DNA of 64,000 bases, taken from positions 1-64,000 of the forward strand of contig JABANP010000138.1 of the NCBI GenBank assembly GCA_013115135.1, read 5' to 3'. Position 1 is the first letter of the stretch, and each line of letters begins with the position of its first letter. The stretch is from Perkinsus olseni (taxonomy: Eukaryota; Perkinsozoa; Perkinsida; Perkinsidae). The notes under the pieces are model-generated. The model saw nothing but the letters and a program-made list of their open reading frames with translations. It ran no database searches and was not told where the DNA came from. The position numbers and the translations under genes were made by a program. Positions 53,329 to 64,000 of the stretch are shown here, piece by piece.

Positions 53329-56300
53329 ATGACGCTTCAGTCTAGTCCAACGGAAATACGGCTCAGCGTTACGAGGCCGCCGGAAGATGACGTTCCGGTT
53401 GATATGGATATGTAAGTGGGCCGTTGAGGAAATGCAAGATTGCAAGATGGAACTTGCGTCGTATCCGTTTTGTAGCGAAATTCTACGCAGAGGTTGAGCT
53501 GGCCTTTCATGAGGTTGAAAGATACGTCGGCGGAGCGAAGTTTTTTTTTCAGGTATGGTATGGTGAGTTGCAAGATGGACGAGTTCTTCCAGGATTGGCT
53601 TTCGACACCGCAGGCAGCGAAGCTCGTGAAAAGGCTGGTGGCTCTAGCAAACAACGGTAATCTTGCAATCTTGCTCCCTCTTGCATTTCCTCAACGCAGA
53701 TGCTGCCACTCTCGCCGCCCTAGCGAGTTCTCCCCACAATACGCCGGTCTCCGGTACGGCGATTCCGGCGACCACTAGATCTCCTAGTGCCGGTCTTGGA
53801 CTGTAAGTAATTTTCTTCAGGAAATTTCCGGAAAATTTCGGGAAATTTTCGTAAAATTTCACGGACGATGATCATCCGTTGATATTTAATTTGTGTGGTT
53901 AATATGTATAGAAATCTGCTCTGGTGAACGAGATCCTAATTTTTCTGAGTAGGAAAAATTCTGACTATTTTTCGGAAAATTTTTACCTGTTGGTGAATAT
54001 CCTTGGCAGTATTTTGGAGCAATTTTGCTTCGCTCACGAAAGTGCTCCCTGAAAGCGTCTTCGTCGAGACTTTGGAATTTCGCGAAACTGTCTTCTGTTG
54101 GAACACAGTGAGAAACGAAATTGTTTCATCAATGTTTGTGACTCAAGGCTAACTGGGTCGCTCAAAAAAAGGCAAGAATGATCGCAGGGAGAATAGGAGT
54201 GAAAAAAAATTTTTTTCGGATGTATGGAAGAATTAGTGTGAGTTTCAAGGCCGACGCCGAAAAGTGCTCAGGAGATGTAATGGGAATGGGAGAGGGGTAT
54301 GTTGAGGAAAGTTCATCGGAAAATTTAGTAATCAGAAATACTGGTATCGCGATGGTATCACTGGGAAAATTCTGAAAAATATTCTTTTTCTGCAAAATTT
54401 CTGATGAGTTTTTATTTTTCAGGTCGCCGTCACATAGCCCGGGAGGCGCCAATGGATCGTGGGAAGAGGAGTTGCTCGGAGCACCGCCACCGTAATGGAG
54501 ATGCCGGGGATTGAACCGGGGACCTTTCGACTACCGGCAGGTACTTCACTTTGAAAGGATGCGAGCCCGCCTGCTAGTGCAGTTATTACACCGAAATCGC
54601 CGGGGAGGAGGTGAGGGAATCTTAGGTTGAAGCGAGGAGGATACGGATTAGGTTTTGTTGAATGTTCAGGACGTCTGATGCCGACCAGTCGCCTGTTGTG
54701 GAGAAACAGTAAGGAAGGGGGTGGGATTCGATCCGGCGACCTTTCGAATGGCAGGCAGGAAGTTACCTCGCCGAGCAATCGGTCGAGTCCGAAGGGCGGT
54801 GCGGCTTCGGTACAGCTGACGGTGGCCGCCAGCTCGGAGTCCGGGGCGACGCCCAAGAAGGCGATGATGACCAGCATCGAGGGGGTAGGTGGAATCCAGC
54901 AGGAATTGTGGAAGGGAGTGGTATGGTGAATTGTAGAGAAAATCGGGCGATCAGGGGGATATCAAAATTTGATATAAAGATCGCCTCCCGGATGTGTAAG
55001 CGCATCCTGCCAGGAGGAAAGGAAGCTTCTCTGGTTGAATGTACCCCTGAGGAAAGCTTCTTGACAATCTGTCTCATTGCACTGCATGTCGACGCTACAG
55101 AAAGTCCTCAACTGAGCACATCGGCAAGAGTCTAAGCCGGAACCGTAAGCGGTGGACTGTAAACTCACACACACGCATCGCCAGCGATTTTCGAATTGTG
55201 GAAGGAGCGGTATGATACTACTCACTTATCGCTCGTATCATTGATACGCTCGTCGCGCACTGCGAAGATTTTATGAAGATGGCGAATGTGATTCGAGGGA
55301 GGGCCTTCGATGGTGATGATTCCAAAGATATCTTTTAGTGAACCACTCCTACATCTTTCGAATAAGTGAACTGAGAGTTGCGGAGGGTGTGGTATGAAAA
55401 AAATTCGAAAAAAAATTAGCAGAATTATCGTCATGAATTGAGGATGAGCCTTTAATGTTGATGGTGATTCCGAAGATATCTTTTAGTCTTTTGAAGATAT
55501 TACTGAGAGTTGCGGAGGGAGTGGTATGGTGAATTTGAAAGAAAATTATCACAATTGTCATAAATTGAGAGAGGGCCTTTATTGTTGATGATGCCAAGGA
55601 ATCTTTGGCAATCTTCTTTTGATGATTTCTAAGTATCTTTGCCAAAGATATTTAGATATCATCGTCCCTCGAGTATGTAACCTGAGAGTTGCGGAAGGAG
55701 CGGTATGAAGTATTTGCACGCAGTGCACATCTTCAGGCCCCCTCATTGATCGGTCGAGGTGCTGATGTAATTCCGAGATTTTACATACCGGTAAAATCGA
55801 GGCGCGCGACAGATCCGTTGACGACGCGAGAAAAGGAAGTCATCAGCCAACTGTTTGAAGAACTGGGAGGTTAGCGGAGCGAAGCGTGTTTTTGTTTCGG
55901 TTTTTCTCGCGATTTTCGGCGTCCGGATCGCTTGAGTAACATTTCTTTCGGTTGGTAACTCCGCGCCAGAGGAGCGTCAGAGTCGTATAAATGGGGGATT
56001 TATTCCGGTATTGTGACGTTTTTACTCAGGTCCAATCGACCCAATGGACGAGGATTGCTTTTCTATATGGCAGACGTTCTGCAGTGAACAACTTTGCGTG
56101 TCGATGTGAGCGGTGCTTCGCTCCGCCTTTTTTCGCCACTTTCAATTTCGTGGCGCGCGACATTATTTTTCCAGGTATTTCGCAGACCCTATTTTGCGTC
56201 GGATACGCTCATTCAATGGAGCTGATGAGAGCGCGGCCGTAACCAAAGATATGTTTGTGAAGTAGTTTCGTGGCGCAGTGACGCTTTCATAATCTTGCAA

Positions 56301-58791
56301 TCTTGCAATTCCTCAACGTTTTAGATTCTGGCGCGGTATCGGCCTGGAGCTTGGCAAAGCCTATGAGAACTTCTTCAATATAGTGCGGAAAGATACGTGC
56401 GAGTTTATCGTTAAAAACGACTTCCGAGAGTTCGTATGGGGTAAATAGATCAACTGGGCGAGCGCTGTTTACAATTTCTTTTATCAGTTTTGCTGGACAC
56501 TCACCCGGGCTTGGAGTTCCTGCAAGATACGCCCGAGTTCCAAGATCGGTACACGGACACGGTTTTGTGTAGAATCTTCTACTGTTGCGATTCGCGACAG
56601 TTGGGACGAATTACCTTGAGAGATTTAAAGGTGAGCATTGTGAAACGGTTGATCGATTATGTTGAGAAAATGCGATCAGTTTTTACTCAACGTTTTAGTG
56701 ACTTCATTGGGAAATTTGAGTGTTTTTCCGGGAAAAATTGACTGTGCTCTTCTGGCAAGAGCTATTCTCTGAGGAAAAATCGGATTTTTTTCTCGGAAAT
56801 TATTTTTGCCTATCTTTCTTTTATTTTCGCTGGGAAGTTCGGAATTCTCATCGAGTTTTTGAAACGACCGAGGAATTTTAGATTTCTATAAAGTTGATAG
56901 TATCCACGCAGAATTTCCGATTTTTTCGCTCAGCCGATTTCACCGATCCGTTTGACCCAAACCTACATATTTCCAAGTTTGTTTCTTACTGCGTGGAAAA
57001 ATTCAACAGAAATCGGATTTTTCCCGTAAAATTAGGTAAATTTTCCCTGATTTTCGGGAAATTTCTTTGCGATTTTCTTGTCATTGTCAGAGGTCCCAGA
57101 CCGTCTCTGGTGGATACCTGGCTCGAGCTCGACCAGTGCGAAGATATCAACAAGATACGCGCGTACTTTTCCTATGAGCATTTTTACGTTTTATATTGCA
57201 AATTTTGGGAACTGGATGAAGACCATGATTTCCTTCTGGATAAAGTAAGAAATGGTTGGCAGATTTTCTCGCGCGCCCTGAAAATTGTTCCGTGCTGACC
57301 TTTTCTGTATCTTACGTGATTGACCTGAAGATTCGATTGCACGAACCTCGTCTGCATCTTGCATGCTCGACCTAAAGATACTCTTGTCAGGATGATTTGC
57401 TTAAATACGATGGCCACGCGTTTTCTCGGAAAGCGATCGACCGGATATTCTCGGAAATTCCGGCAAAGTTCATCTCCGGCATCCCCGGGAAAATGGGTTA
57501 CGAAGACTTCTGTTGTGAGCCCCTCATATTTGTAAAAAGCGCGCGCCCAGTTGATCGATTTGTCAGGGTTTTTGATCTCGGACGAGGACAAGACGACTGA
57601 CACGTCATTGGAGTATTTCTTCAAGTTGGTTGACTTGGACGGGGATGGTGTGATCAGGAGATCATGAGATGGCGTAAGTAGCGCTCGCCCTGGTGATCGA
57701 TTTGGTCACCATTGATGTGAGCAGGTATTTTTATCTCGAGCAAGTTCAACGGCTTGAGTGTCTTCATCAAGAAGCTGTCCAATTTCAAGATATTCTGTGT
57801 CAAATGAACGATCTAATCATGTAACACCGTCGCGCGCCCCGAAATTTTTACGGAAATTTTCCGGAAATTTTTTTCTTGTTCAGGCCGGAGCAGGAAGGTC
57901 AATTCGAGTTGGAAGATTTCAAGCGCACGCGGAAGATTTCGGGAATCTTTTTCAGCATTTTGCTGAGCTTGAACAAGTTCCTAGCGTGAGCAGGGAGCAG
58001 CGTGTTAGGTTCTTTTGAACCTGCGCGCTTTAATGATTCGCACCGTGACTTGCTCTCTTGCATTTCCTCAACGCCAAATGTGTTTTGACGACTACCAACT
58101 GCAGTACAGTCGCTCTCAATTTCGTGGCGTGGTGACGCTAATCTTCTCAGTCCGTATTTAATAGTATCCTCTTTTTCTGGTGCGATTTAATTCAGCGCGC
58201 GCCCGAGTGATCGATTTATCCATGCTCAGGTACGAGCAGCGAGATCCCTTTCTCTATAAAGCAGGAGCAGCTGGAGCATCCGGACTACAGCGACTGGGAC
58301 CGTTTTTGCGCCCAAGAGTGAGGAAATTGGCGGAATTTTTTGCGAATTTTTCGTAAAAAATATTTTTCTGTCCGCAGTTGAAATATTTTGGGATGGTCCG
58401 CTGGTTTGGTTGGAGAAATTTTTGGGAAAAATATTCGGGAATTTTTTTTCAGATTTTTTCCGTAATTGCTTGGGGGTTGGAGAATTACGAAATAAAATGA
58501 GTTCAATGCTACGTGAGGAATTTACTATATTGGGCGAATTTCCTAAAATTTTTCCTAAAATTTTCGGGGATTTTTCGCGAGTGGCAAGAGAACGTTTGTT
58601 TTCAGATATATTCGTTTAGCGATGGAGGATGATGCAGATGATCAGGCTTCGTAGGTTTGGGTTCGGGCAAATCGATCACGCGATCGATTTGATCTTTTTC
58701 TAGAAATTCTGTGATGAACCCGGACGGCGGCGACATGGATGGCCAGCAGCGACTTCGAAATGCGGACGGTCTTGACCTGGGAAGAGGTTGA
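53329..58791 (+). CDS. PP2A regulatory subunit B''-type, EF-hand
   Basis: Encodes a regulatory B'' subunit of protein phosphatase 2A (PPP2R3/TON2-like), which targets the phosphatase and senses Ca2+. The N-terminus may be at 53,329 ([20 protein letters not shown]) or 53,575 ([20 protein letters not shown]), followed by a Ser/Pro/Ala-rich linker to ~54,880. The core runs [136 protein letters not shown] with EF-hand [51 protein letters not shown] (second EF-hand), [32 protein letters not shown], and a tail [20 protein letters not shown]. Joins near 57,520, 57,665 and 58,290 are uncertain. Nearly every intron holds an introner. Confidence 0.85.
53657..53699 (+). repeat. Introner intron, family C, reverse orientation
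   Basis: A 43-nt intron joins ANN to DAATLAAL. It reads GTAATCTTGCAATCTTGC and ends GCATTTCCTCAACGCAG, the reverse complement of the GTTGAGGAAATGC...GATTGC unit. Forward units occur at 4143 and 53,423. Confidence 0.75.
54492..54540 (+). repeat. tRNA-3'-end-like introner, antisense
   Basis: A 49-nt intron, GTAATGGAGATGCCGGGG, ATTGAACCGGGGACC, TTTCGACTACCGGCAG, in the linker of the PP2A subunit gene. A second one (54,709-54,754) holds GATTCGATCCGGCGACCTTT. They lie 170 bp apart in the same gene and orientation. Confidence 0.7.
55018..55172 (-). repeat. tRNA A-box-like dispersed element, copy 4
   Basis: Reverse complement of the 15.9-kb element over ~145 bp, including CTTGCCGATGTGCTCAGTTG and AGAAGCTTTCCTCAGGGG. 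It lies inside a PP2A-subunit intron. Confidence 0.65.
55190..55710 (+). repeat. Tandem ~130-180-bp repeats
   Basis: Units begin with a GAGTTGCGGA(A/G)GG...GGTATG string at 55,375, 55,508 and 55,684. A related GTGGAAGGAGCGGTATGA lies at 55,198. Each contains a GATATCTTTTAGT-like string. They lie in a long intron just before the conserved phosphatase-subunit core. Confidence 0.6.
56106..56174 (+). repeat. Composite introner intron (families D and A)
   Basis: A 69-nt PP2A-subunit intron reads GTGAGCGGTGCTTCGCTCCG (reverse D), then TTTCAATTTCGTGGCGCGCG (A), ending TTTTTCCAG. It joins CVSM to YFADPIL. Confidence 0.7.
56262..56324 (+). repeat. Composite introner intron (families A and C)
   Basis: A 63-nt intron joining DMFVK to FWRGIG. 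It starts GTAGTTTCGTGGCGCAGTGA and continues AATCTTGCAATCTTGC...CCTCAACG before TTTTAG: family A followed by a reverse family C unit. Confidence 0.7.
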
Positions 58792-59460
58792 TGACTGCAG
58801 TGTATAGCTTGTAAAATCGAAATCGATTGCGTGATCGATTTGGATATCTTTGTACATTTATGTCGTTTCGGTGATACTGCAGTGCGAAGTATTTTTGTTC
58901 GAGTTGTTCATGCTAAGACGGGAACGGTTTTTTCGAGAATTTAGAAGAATTTTTTTTGTGCGAAACTTTTCTGCTATTGAAATTTCCTTCTCCAGGCTAG
59001 GATCATTTTTCCGGGAAAATTTCGTCCCAGCAGGGAGCTGAGTTTATGGGTGAGTTGTGAAGGGAGTGGTTCCCTTGCGACGAAGGGGCGGAGCCTTTGT
59101 TTGCGGAAGTCCAAGAAAGACGAGGTCCCAGGTTCGATCCTCACGGGTGTCCTTTTTGGCGCAGTTGTTTTCTGGCGGTTGTTCGCGCTGAGTTTTTTTT
59201 GCAAGATTCTTGTATTGTGGCCTTTCGACTGGGGTTCTATTCGTTTTCGTACCTGTTCTGGATCCGGCTGGACAACGGCTGGCATTTTTTACGAAGTTTC
59301 AAACCGGGAAATTCGCTAAAGTTAAAAACCGGGAAAATCGCGAATTGAAATGTGTTTTTTTGCGCCACGGATAAAACTCGATTGATGTTATCATAACGAA
59401 TAAGCGATGCGTGCATATAGGATAATTAGAAATATTTAGTTAAATTAAGGGTTACAGGTG
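58792..59460. other. Intergenic or unresolved
   Basis: Contains a sense tRNA T-arm-like intron-type element at about 59,128 (GGTCCCAGGTTCGATCCTC followed by TTTTTGGCGCAG). No exon I can name. It may belong to the 3' part of the PP2A subunit gene or to an undetected gene. Confidence 0.3.
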
Positions 59461-59464
59461 GGCG

Positions 59465-59700
59465 ACAGTACGGGTACGGTCTAGTACGGTACGGGTACGA
59501 GTACGGCTCCGTACCCGTACTACCCGTCGCAGCGGTTCCCAAGTACCGTACTGGTACGCCGTACTTCAAGTACGGCTTAATTTAATACACGTATGCGTTG
59601 TTTCATATATTTAATACGTACTAGTTCTCCGTATCCGTACTAGGTTGACAGTCTGAAACGTACTCCGTACTTTCCTCGACCCCAGTACGGTTGCCCAGCT
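59465..59700. repeat. GTACGG-rich degenerate repeat
   Basis: A cluster of GTACGG/CCGTAC motifs, for example GTACGGTACGGGTACG and GCCGTACTTCAAGTACGG. Because GTAC is self-complementary the tract is rich in overlapping inverted repeats. It lies between two genes. Confidence 0.7.
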
Positions 59701-59740
59701 CTATTAAGGGTGATGATGCAGAGTGTTTTCTTCTTCCGAG

Positions 59741-62700
59741 ATGGCGGCGGCCGCTGCAGCAGGGAGCGACGGGAGTCCTTACCCTAGACGATTGGCCTTG
59801 AACGGTATTGTTAAGGGCCAGGAGACCTTCGATTTGAGAAATGGTAAGATGGGCAAGATTCGTAAGATTTATTGGCGGAGACGGTTTTGAGCGTATCTTA
59901 GGTCTCTGCGAATCACCAGGGTATTACCGTGATGGAATCTTTCAATGGATTCTTTGCTAGTAAAATAAACGACAACGTTGAGCAAGACATTTCACTTTGC
60001 GCGAGTTTCTCACGGCTACTCGCAGCCGGTGATATTTCCCGATTGATGATGATAATTGATGAAAAAAAGCGTAAAATAGGATGCTTCATCTTTTCGCCCG
60101 AAGCGTAAAGCGAGAGGAAGTGTAGTGCGTGGCATGCAGGGAAACCTAAAGGAAAAAGATTGCGAATAAATCGATCGCGTGATCGATTTTGGCCTCTCAG
60201 GCGATCGTGCAGTTGCCGATCTCCCCTACTGCTGCTTCTGCTGGATGCAATTCGCCAATTTGAAAGAGGCTGAAGAGCATTGCGAGTAAGTTGGTCGATA
60301 AGAGAAAAATCATTTCCCGATTTTTCCCGACTATTAGTGGGGATTTTTTTCATAGATTTCAGATTTTCACGATTTTTCGTGGGGAATTTTCAGCAAATTT
60401 CCGACCTTATCAACGGGGCAACTCTCATATAACTCGAGAAGATGGAAAAATAGGAAAATTTTTGATTTTCGCGAATCCTTGGGGATTTTTGGTTCTAAAA
60501 ATGTCAGTAACGGGTTCATGATGGAATCTTACTCCTCCGTCGCCGTCCATGGTCAACCTAAGATGCTAGGGAATGAGAAGAATCTTCCAGGCAACGCAGT
60601 TTGCGAAGGATAGGTGTGCACGCACGAACAAAAAATTACCAGTGTTTTATGAAAATCGTTTTTTCTAAAAAATTTTTGGGATTTTTTTTCAGGACGTCGG
60701 AAACTCACAAGAAAACTAAACATGATTATTACAATAACAACAATAAGGAACAACAACCCGAGTAAGCGTCACTGCGCCACGAAATTCGAGACCAGCTTTA
60801 CTATGTTCAGGAATAAGAAGAACACTGCCAATCAGGGAAAAAGATGATGGTGCTCCCACGTCGGACGGACAGGCTGCCGCAGGTTCGTGGTGAAAAAAGC
60901 GCTCGCCATTTTGATCGATATGACCATCACTGAATTCGCCGCCCTTTCGAGGAATCAGCCAGCCATTGGTTAGCTTTTGAGTGTGCGAGGTCGTTTTCTA
61001 ATGGAGTTAATTTTTCACGTTTCGGGTCGGAATTTCCCATTTTTCCCAGCTTCGCTCCGCTGACAAATTTCTCCTTTTTTTCAGGAGACGATAAGAGTAA
61101 AATTAGGAGAAGGCAAAGGTTGAGGAAAGGGAGAGACGCTAAACTGGACGCTCCACCCAAGCCGACGAGGCCACCGGTAGGGGAAAATGCCGGACGCCGG
61201 GTTCGAACCCGCGCCTCTGGGCAGGACGAAAATCTAGTCTTGAATCATCGTTGGTGTATTCGGTTGAGCGCAGCAAAGGTTTTTTGATAGCGAAAAGATA
61301 GCTTGGAGTTCTTGAGTATTTTACTGCGAAAAATTCATGGAAAAAATTCAAAAAACCTCTCCGAAATTTTGGATTTTCTCTGGCACCCATGACAGGGAAG
61401 GTTCAAGGCTTCTTATGTCACTCGTGCTGATCTTTTTTCATTTTTCCTGATTTTTTTCCCTTTTTTCTCGATTCTTTTCTGTTTTTTTGAGCGCCTTCCT
61501 TGTGAGCAGGTTGTCCTGAGCGGCCCTACGCGAGGCGTTTCCGATTTGCAGGCGAAAACGGCGAAGGTGCGAATAGGGAGGGCTGAAATTACCTCAATAA
61601 CGTTTTAATGTGAACTGAGATATCTTAGGTTGACTCGAGGATGTCTCGAACGAGGTCGAAGATACCACTTAGCGGATATGCTCGATATGAATTGTAGTCT
61701 TGAGCGCATGAATTTTTTTGTGAGAAAAAATACCGCAAAAGAACTGAAAATTCCCGGAGATGTCTATCTCTATCATTATTTTCCGTGAAAGGATTAGATT
61801 TTTTCTTTTTCTTTCAGAAAATTTCGCTGACGATAAATCCGGATCTTGACAGAAATGTTGCCATGGAAGAAGCCTCAAGCGCTGATTTTGAAGAGGTAAG
61901 GGCAAATAGATCGTCAGGGCGAGCGCTACTCTACTGAGATCTCCTGTTCAGCTTCTGGAATCTATATCTGATGATGGCGATGAGGTGAGGAATTTTTGGG
62001 ATTTTTTCGGGAAAATTTTTCTGCTTTTTCAGGATTTATTTGACGTGAAAACTGAAAGTTTGGAAGAGTTGGACGTTAATTTAAAAGGTAACAGCGGAGC
62101 GAAGCGGTTTTTGTATTTAATTTTTCCGCTCAGAGCTGGCGCATGGGCAGGGGCTATCTTTGCACTCTGTGTCATGTTAACATAGACGAGTAATGAAACG
62201 GTTGATCGATTTGGGGCGAGCGAGATTTCGTCAGGGGAGCGTATCTTCGTCATCACGTCCGAAGCAAGGATCATCAAAGGCGTCTTTTGAGGGGGTCCCC
62301 GGCGGCCACCAGCGTCCGCGGGAAAGATCTTTTCAGAGGGGCTGAGATGAAAACTAAAGATGAGGTTGAGGCGATAAAAGATCGTAAGTTGGATTTTAAT
62401 TTCGTGGCGCGCGACATTTTTTTGTAACGTATCGATTCATACTGCGCGTAAAACTTAACGAAAATTACATTTTCCGCTAAATTTTCGTAAAATTTCGTCT
62501 TAATTTCGTGGCGCGCGACATTTATTGTTCAGTAACGCATGGGGAGTTCTACTGCCAAGTTTGTAAGGTGGTCCTGAAGAGCGAGGAGGCGGTAGGTTGA
62601 TAATACTGTTGGATGTGGGGATCGAACCTGGGTCGTCTCCTGTTTAGTTGGACAGCCACGTTCAGAGTGACGACCATGTCCGCTGCGAGAAAGATGAGAG

Positions 62701-63860
62701 GTTGTTGATGCAAAATTTACGAATGGAAAAAAAGTAACTGCGCGGGAAAAGTGGAATTTTTGCATTTTTTTAGATATGCGGGCTGGCAAAAAATTATCGC
62801 CAACCTCAGTGCTGTTAAAGTCTAGCGGATCTCTTTCGTGATTTTCTAACAGCCTCTTGAAAATTTCGGGAAAAATTTTTTCGAATAATTTTCGCTCATG
62901 CCAACCGAGATTTTTCAGTTGAACGAGGTTGAGCGAATCATTAGGTACGGTTTGGATTATTTGAAAGATATGGGGATAACGGTGAAGCAAGCGGGCACTT
63001 GGAGACGATATCATTGTGAATGGTGTGAGGACTACTTCAAGCTTGTGTCGGAGGTCCGACCTAATTTGTATCTTGCATGCTTGAAGATAAGATACGCTTG
63101 ATGAATCTTCAGGCGCGCGACCATTGTGGGACGCACCGTCATAAGGAAAACGCTACTAGACGCCGTTGGGAGAAAGAGGAGTTCGGAAGTAAGAATCTTC
63201 GCTGTGCGTAGATTTGCTGGTATCTTTGCGCTGACCAAGGAAGTGTTGCGAAAGATGTGGTATGAGCATCGAGGCGTATCTTAGGTCTACTCGCGGACTA
63301 CACGGAAGATCTCGAATGGCCGACGGCTCCGGACATCAGCCACCTCCCGACGAAGCATCAACTTCGACAGGAGAAGATTATTCGAACTGACGGTGAGCCC
63401 TTTCTGTATCCTTGAAATATGGAGGGGAATCTTGGGACCTTTCCGCCTTGGATCTGATTCACTCGGTTTAGTGTTATCACCCAAACCCGATATAAGTGAT
63501 ACTTGATAGATCTTTATGAATACAGTATAAGCAAATACTGCGAGCGCTAGGAGACAGGTGGATTGTGTGCCCAACCAATCAAAATTCTACTGGGTTTGCA
63601 TACGCGGTGGTGAAGAATGGCTCACTGAGGGCTTTCCTCACGGTCGTTCATTCGGACTGAGAGGTCTGTCTATCCTCAGCGCGGGACTCAATTTTGCACC
63701 CGTTTGAATTTCGTGGCGCGCGAAATTTTCTGCTTATCTTTCAGGTCAGAACGTGCCTGGTGTGACTGCTGGTTGGTACTACTGCACGACGTGTAAGGTG
63801 TCGATGGAGACCCCGGACAAGATCAGCATCCACATCAATGGTCGAAGGCACAAATTAGAG
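59741..63860 (+). CDS. Multi-finger U1-type C2H2 zinc-finger protein
   Basis: The ATG at 59,741 opens MAAAAAAGSDGSPYPRRLAL. Exons then encode a finger YCCFCWMQFANLKEAEEHC joined to TSETHKKTKHD, a basic stretch, ISLTINPDLDRNVAMEEASS then LLESISDDGDE then DLFDVKTESLEELDVNLK, then MKTKDEVEAIKD. A finger HGEFYCQVCKVVLKSEEA is completed by HVQSDDH. LNEVERIIRYGLDYLKDMGI leads to a finger YHCEWCEDYFKLVSE with HCGTHRHKEN. The last finger, WYYCTTCKVSMETPDKISIH with GRRH, follows before 63,860. The C-x2-C...H-x5-H spacing is that of U1-type/matrin fingers, which often bind double-stranded RNA. Introns carry families A, B, D, E and F. The gene probably continues past the window end. Confidence 0.7.
62088..62133 (+). 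repeat. Introner intron, family D
   Basis: A 46-nt intron starts GTAACAGCGGAGCGAAGCGG and ends TTCCGCTCAG. It follows the exon encoding LEELDVNLK. The core GGAGCGAAGCG recurs at 2288, 15,399, 53,529 and 55,877, and inverted at 2654, 8328, 56,113 and 61,046. Confidence 0.7.
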
Positions 63861-64000
63861 TAAGTTTTGGGAGGTCCCGGGTTCGATCCCCTGCGAGGAC
63901 ATCCATGCCTTTTCTGCTCACAATTGTGTCCGGGTGTTGAATAGGGCTCTCCGGAGTTTAAGGGTGCCTTCTTACACGTTAAATTCAGAGCCTGGGGGCG
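63861..64000 (+). repeat. tRNA-like introner start and window end
   Basis: Starting at 63,859, the bases read GTAAGTTTTGGGAGGTCCC then GGGTTCGATCCCCTGCGAGG, the family F layout in sense orientation, directly after the last zinc-finger exon. This implies the zinc-finger gene continues beyond the window. Confidence 0.55.

Overview
This is a window of eukaryotic nuclear DNA, most likely from an alveolate protist (a Perkinsus-like perkinsozoan or a syndinian dinoflagellate relative). The evidence is intron-dense genes with introns of about 40-60 nt, many small secreted cysteine-rich or charged protein families, a diverged SSU rRNA fragment, and large numbers of intron-resident repeats. The species is my inference; no single marker fixes it.

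Layout. 0-1.6 kb: non-coding and palindrome-rich. 1.6-6.5 kb (+): a tyrosine-kinase-like (TKL) protein kinase, then a sphingosine/diacylglycerol-type lipid kinase. 6.8-10 kb (-): a cationic amino-acid transporter. 10-11.1 kb (-): unrecognised exons. 11.1-12.1 kb (+): a 5' SSU rRNA fragment and a small unknown gene. 12.2-19.3 kb (-): exons for PDZ-like, Gln-rich and leucine-rich-repeat segments. 19.6-26.4 kb (+): a young LTR retrotransposon that encodes Gag and protease but no reverse transcriptase. 26.6-40.2 kb: a gene neighbourhood of short secreted proteins arranged as duplicated and inverted pairs, with several decayed copies. 40.2-47.2 kb: hairpin-dense non-coding DNA, a Helitron-like Rep remnant and a foldback element with 0.4 kb inverted arms. 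47.2-51.7 kb: sparse. 51.7-63.9 kb (+): an unknown multi-exon gene, a PP2A B''-type (EF-hand) regulatory subunit gene, and a multi-finger U1-type zinc-finger gene that probably runs off the right end.

The main observation concerns introns. In the recognisable genes, protein continuity lets intron boundaries be set exactly, and most of the introns I resolved carry one of at least seven short repeated sequences. These include a tRNA T-arm/3'-end-like element (about 30 copies in the window), an AATTTCGTGGCGC element, a GTATCTT...AAGATAC hairpin element, a GTTGAGGAAATGCAAG element, a GGCGGAGCGAAGC element, a GCTCGCCC...GATCGATTT element and a TGCGCATGCGTGCA element. They occur in both orientations, are sometimes nested, and often supply the splice sites. 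This looks like several coexisting introner (intron-generating mobile element) families, one of which resembles tRNA 3' ends.

The housekeeping-type genes (kinases, transporter, PP2A subunit, zinc-finger protein) carry almost all of these introners. The secreted-protein cluster in the middle has few, so the window is a mosaic of two gene populations.
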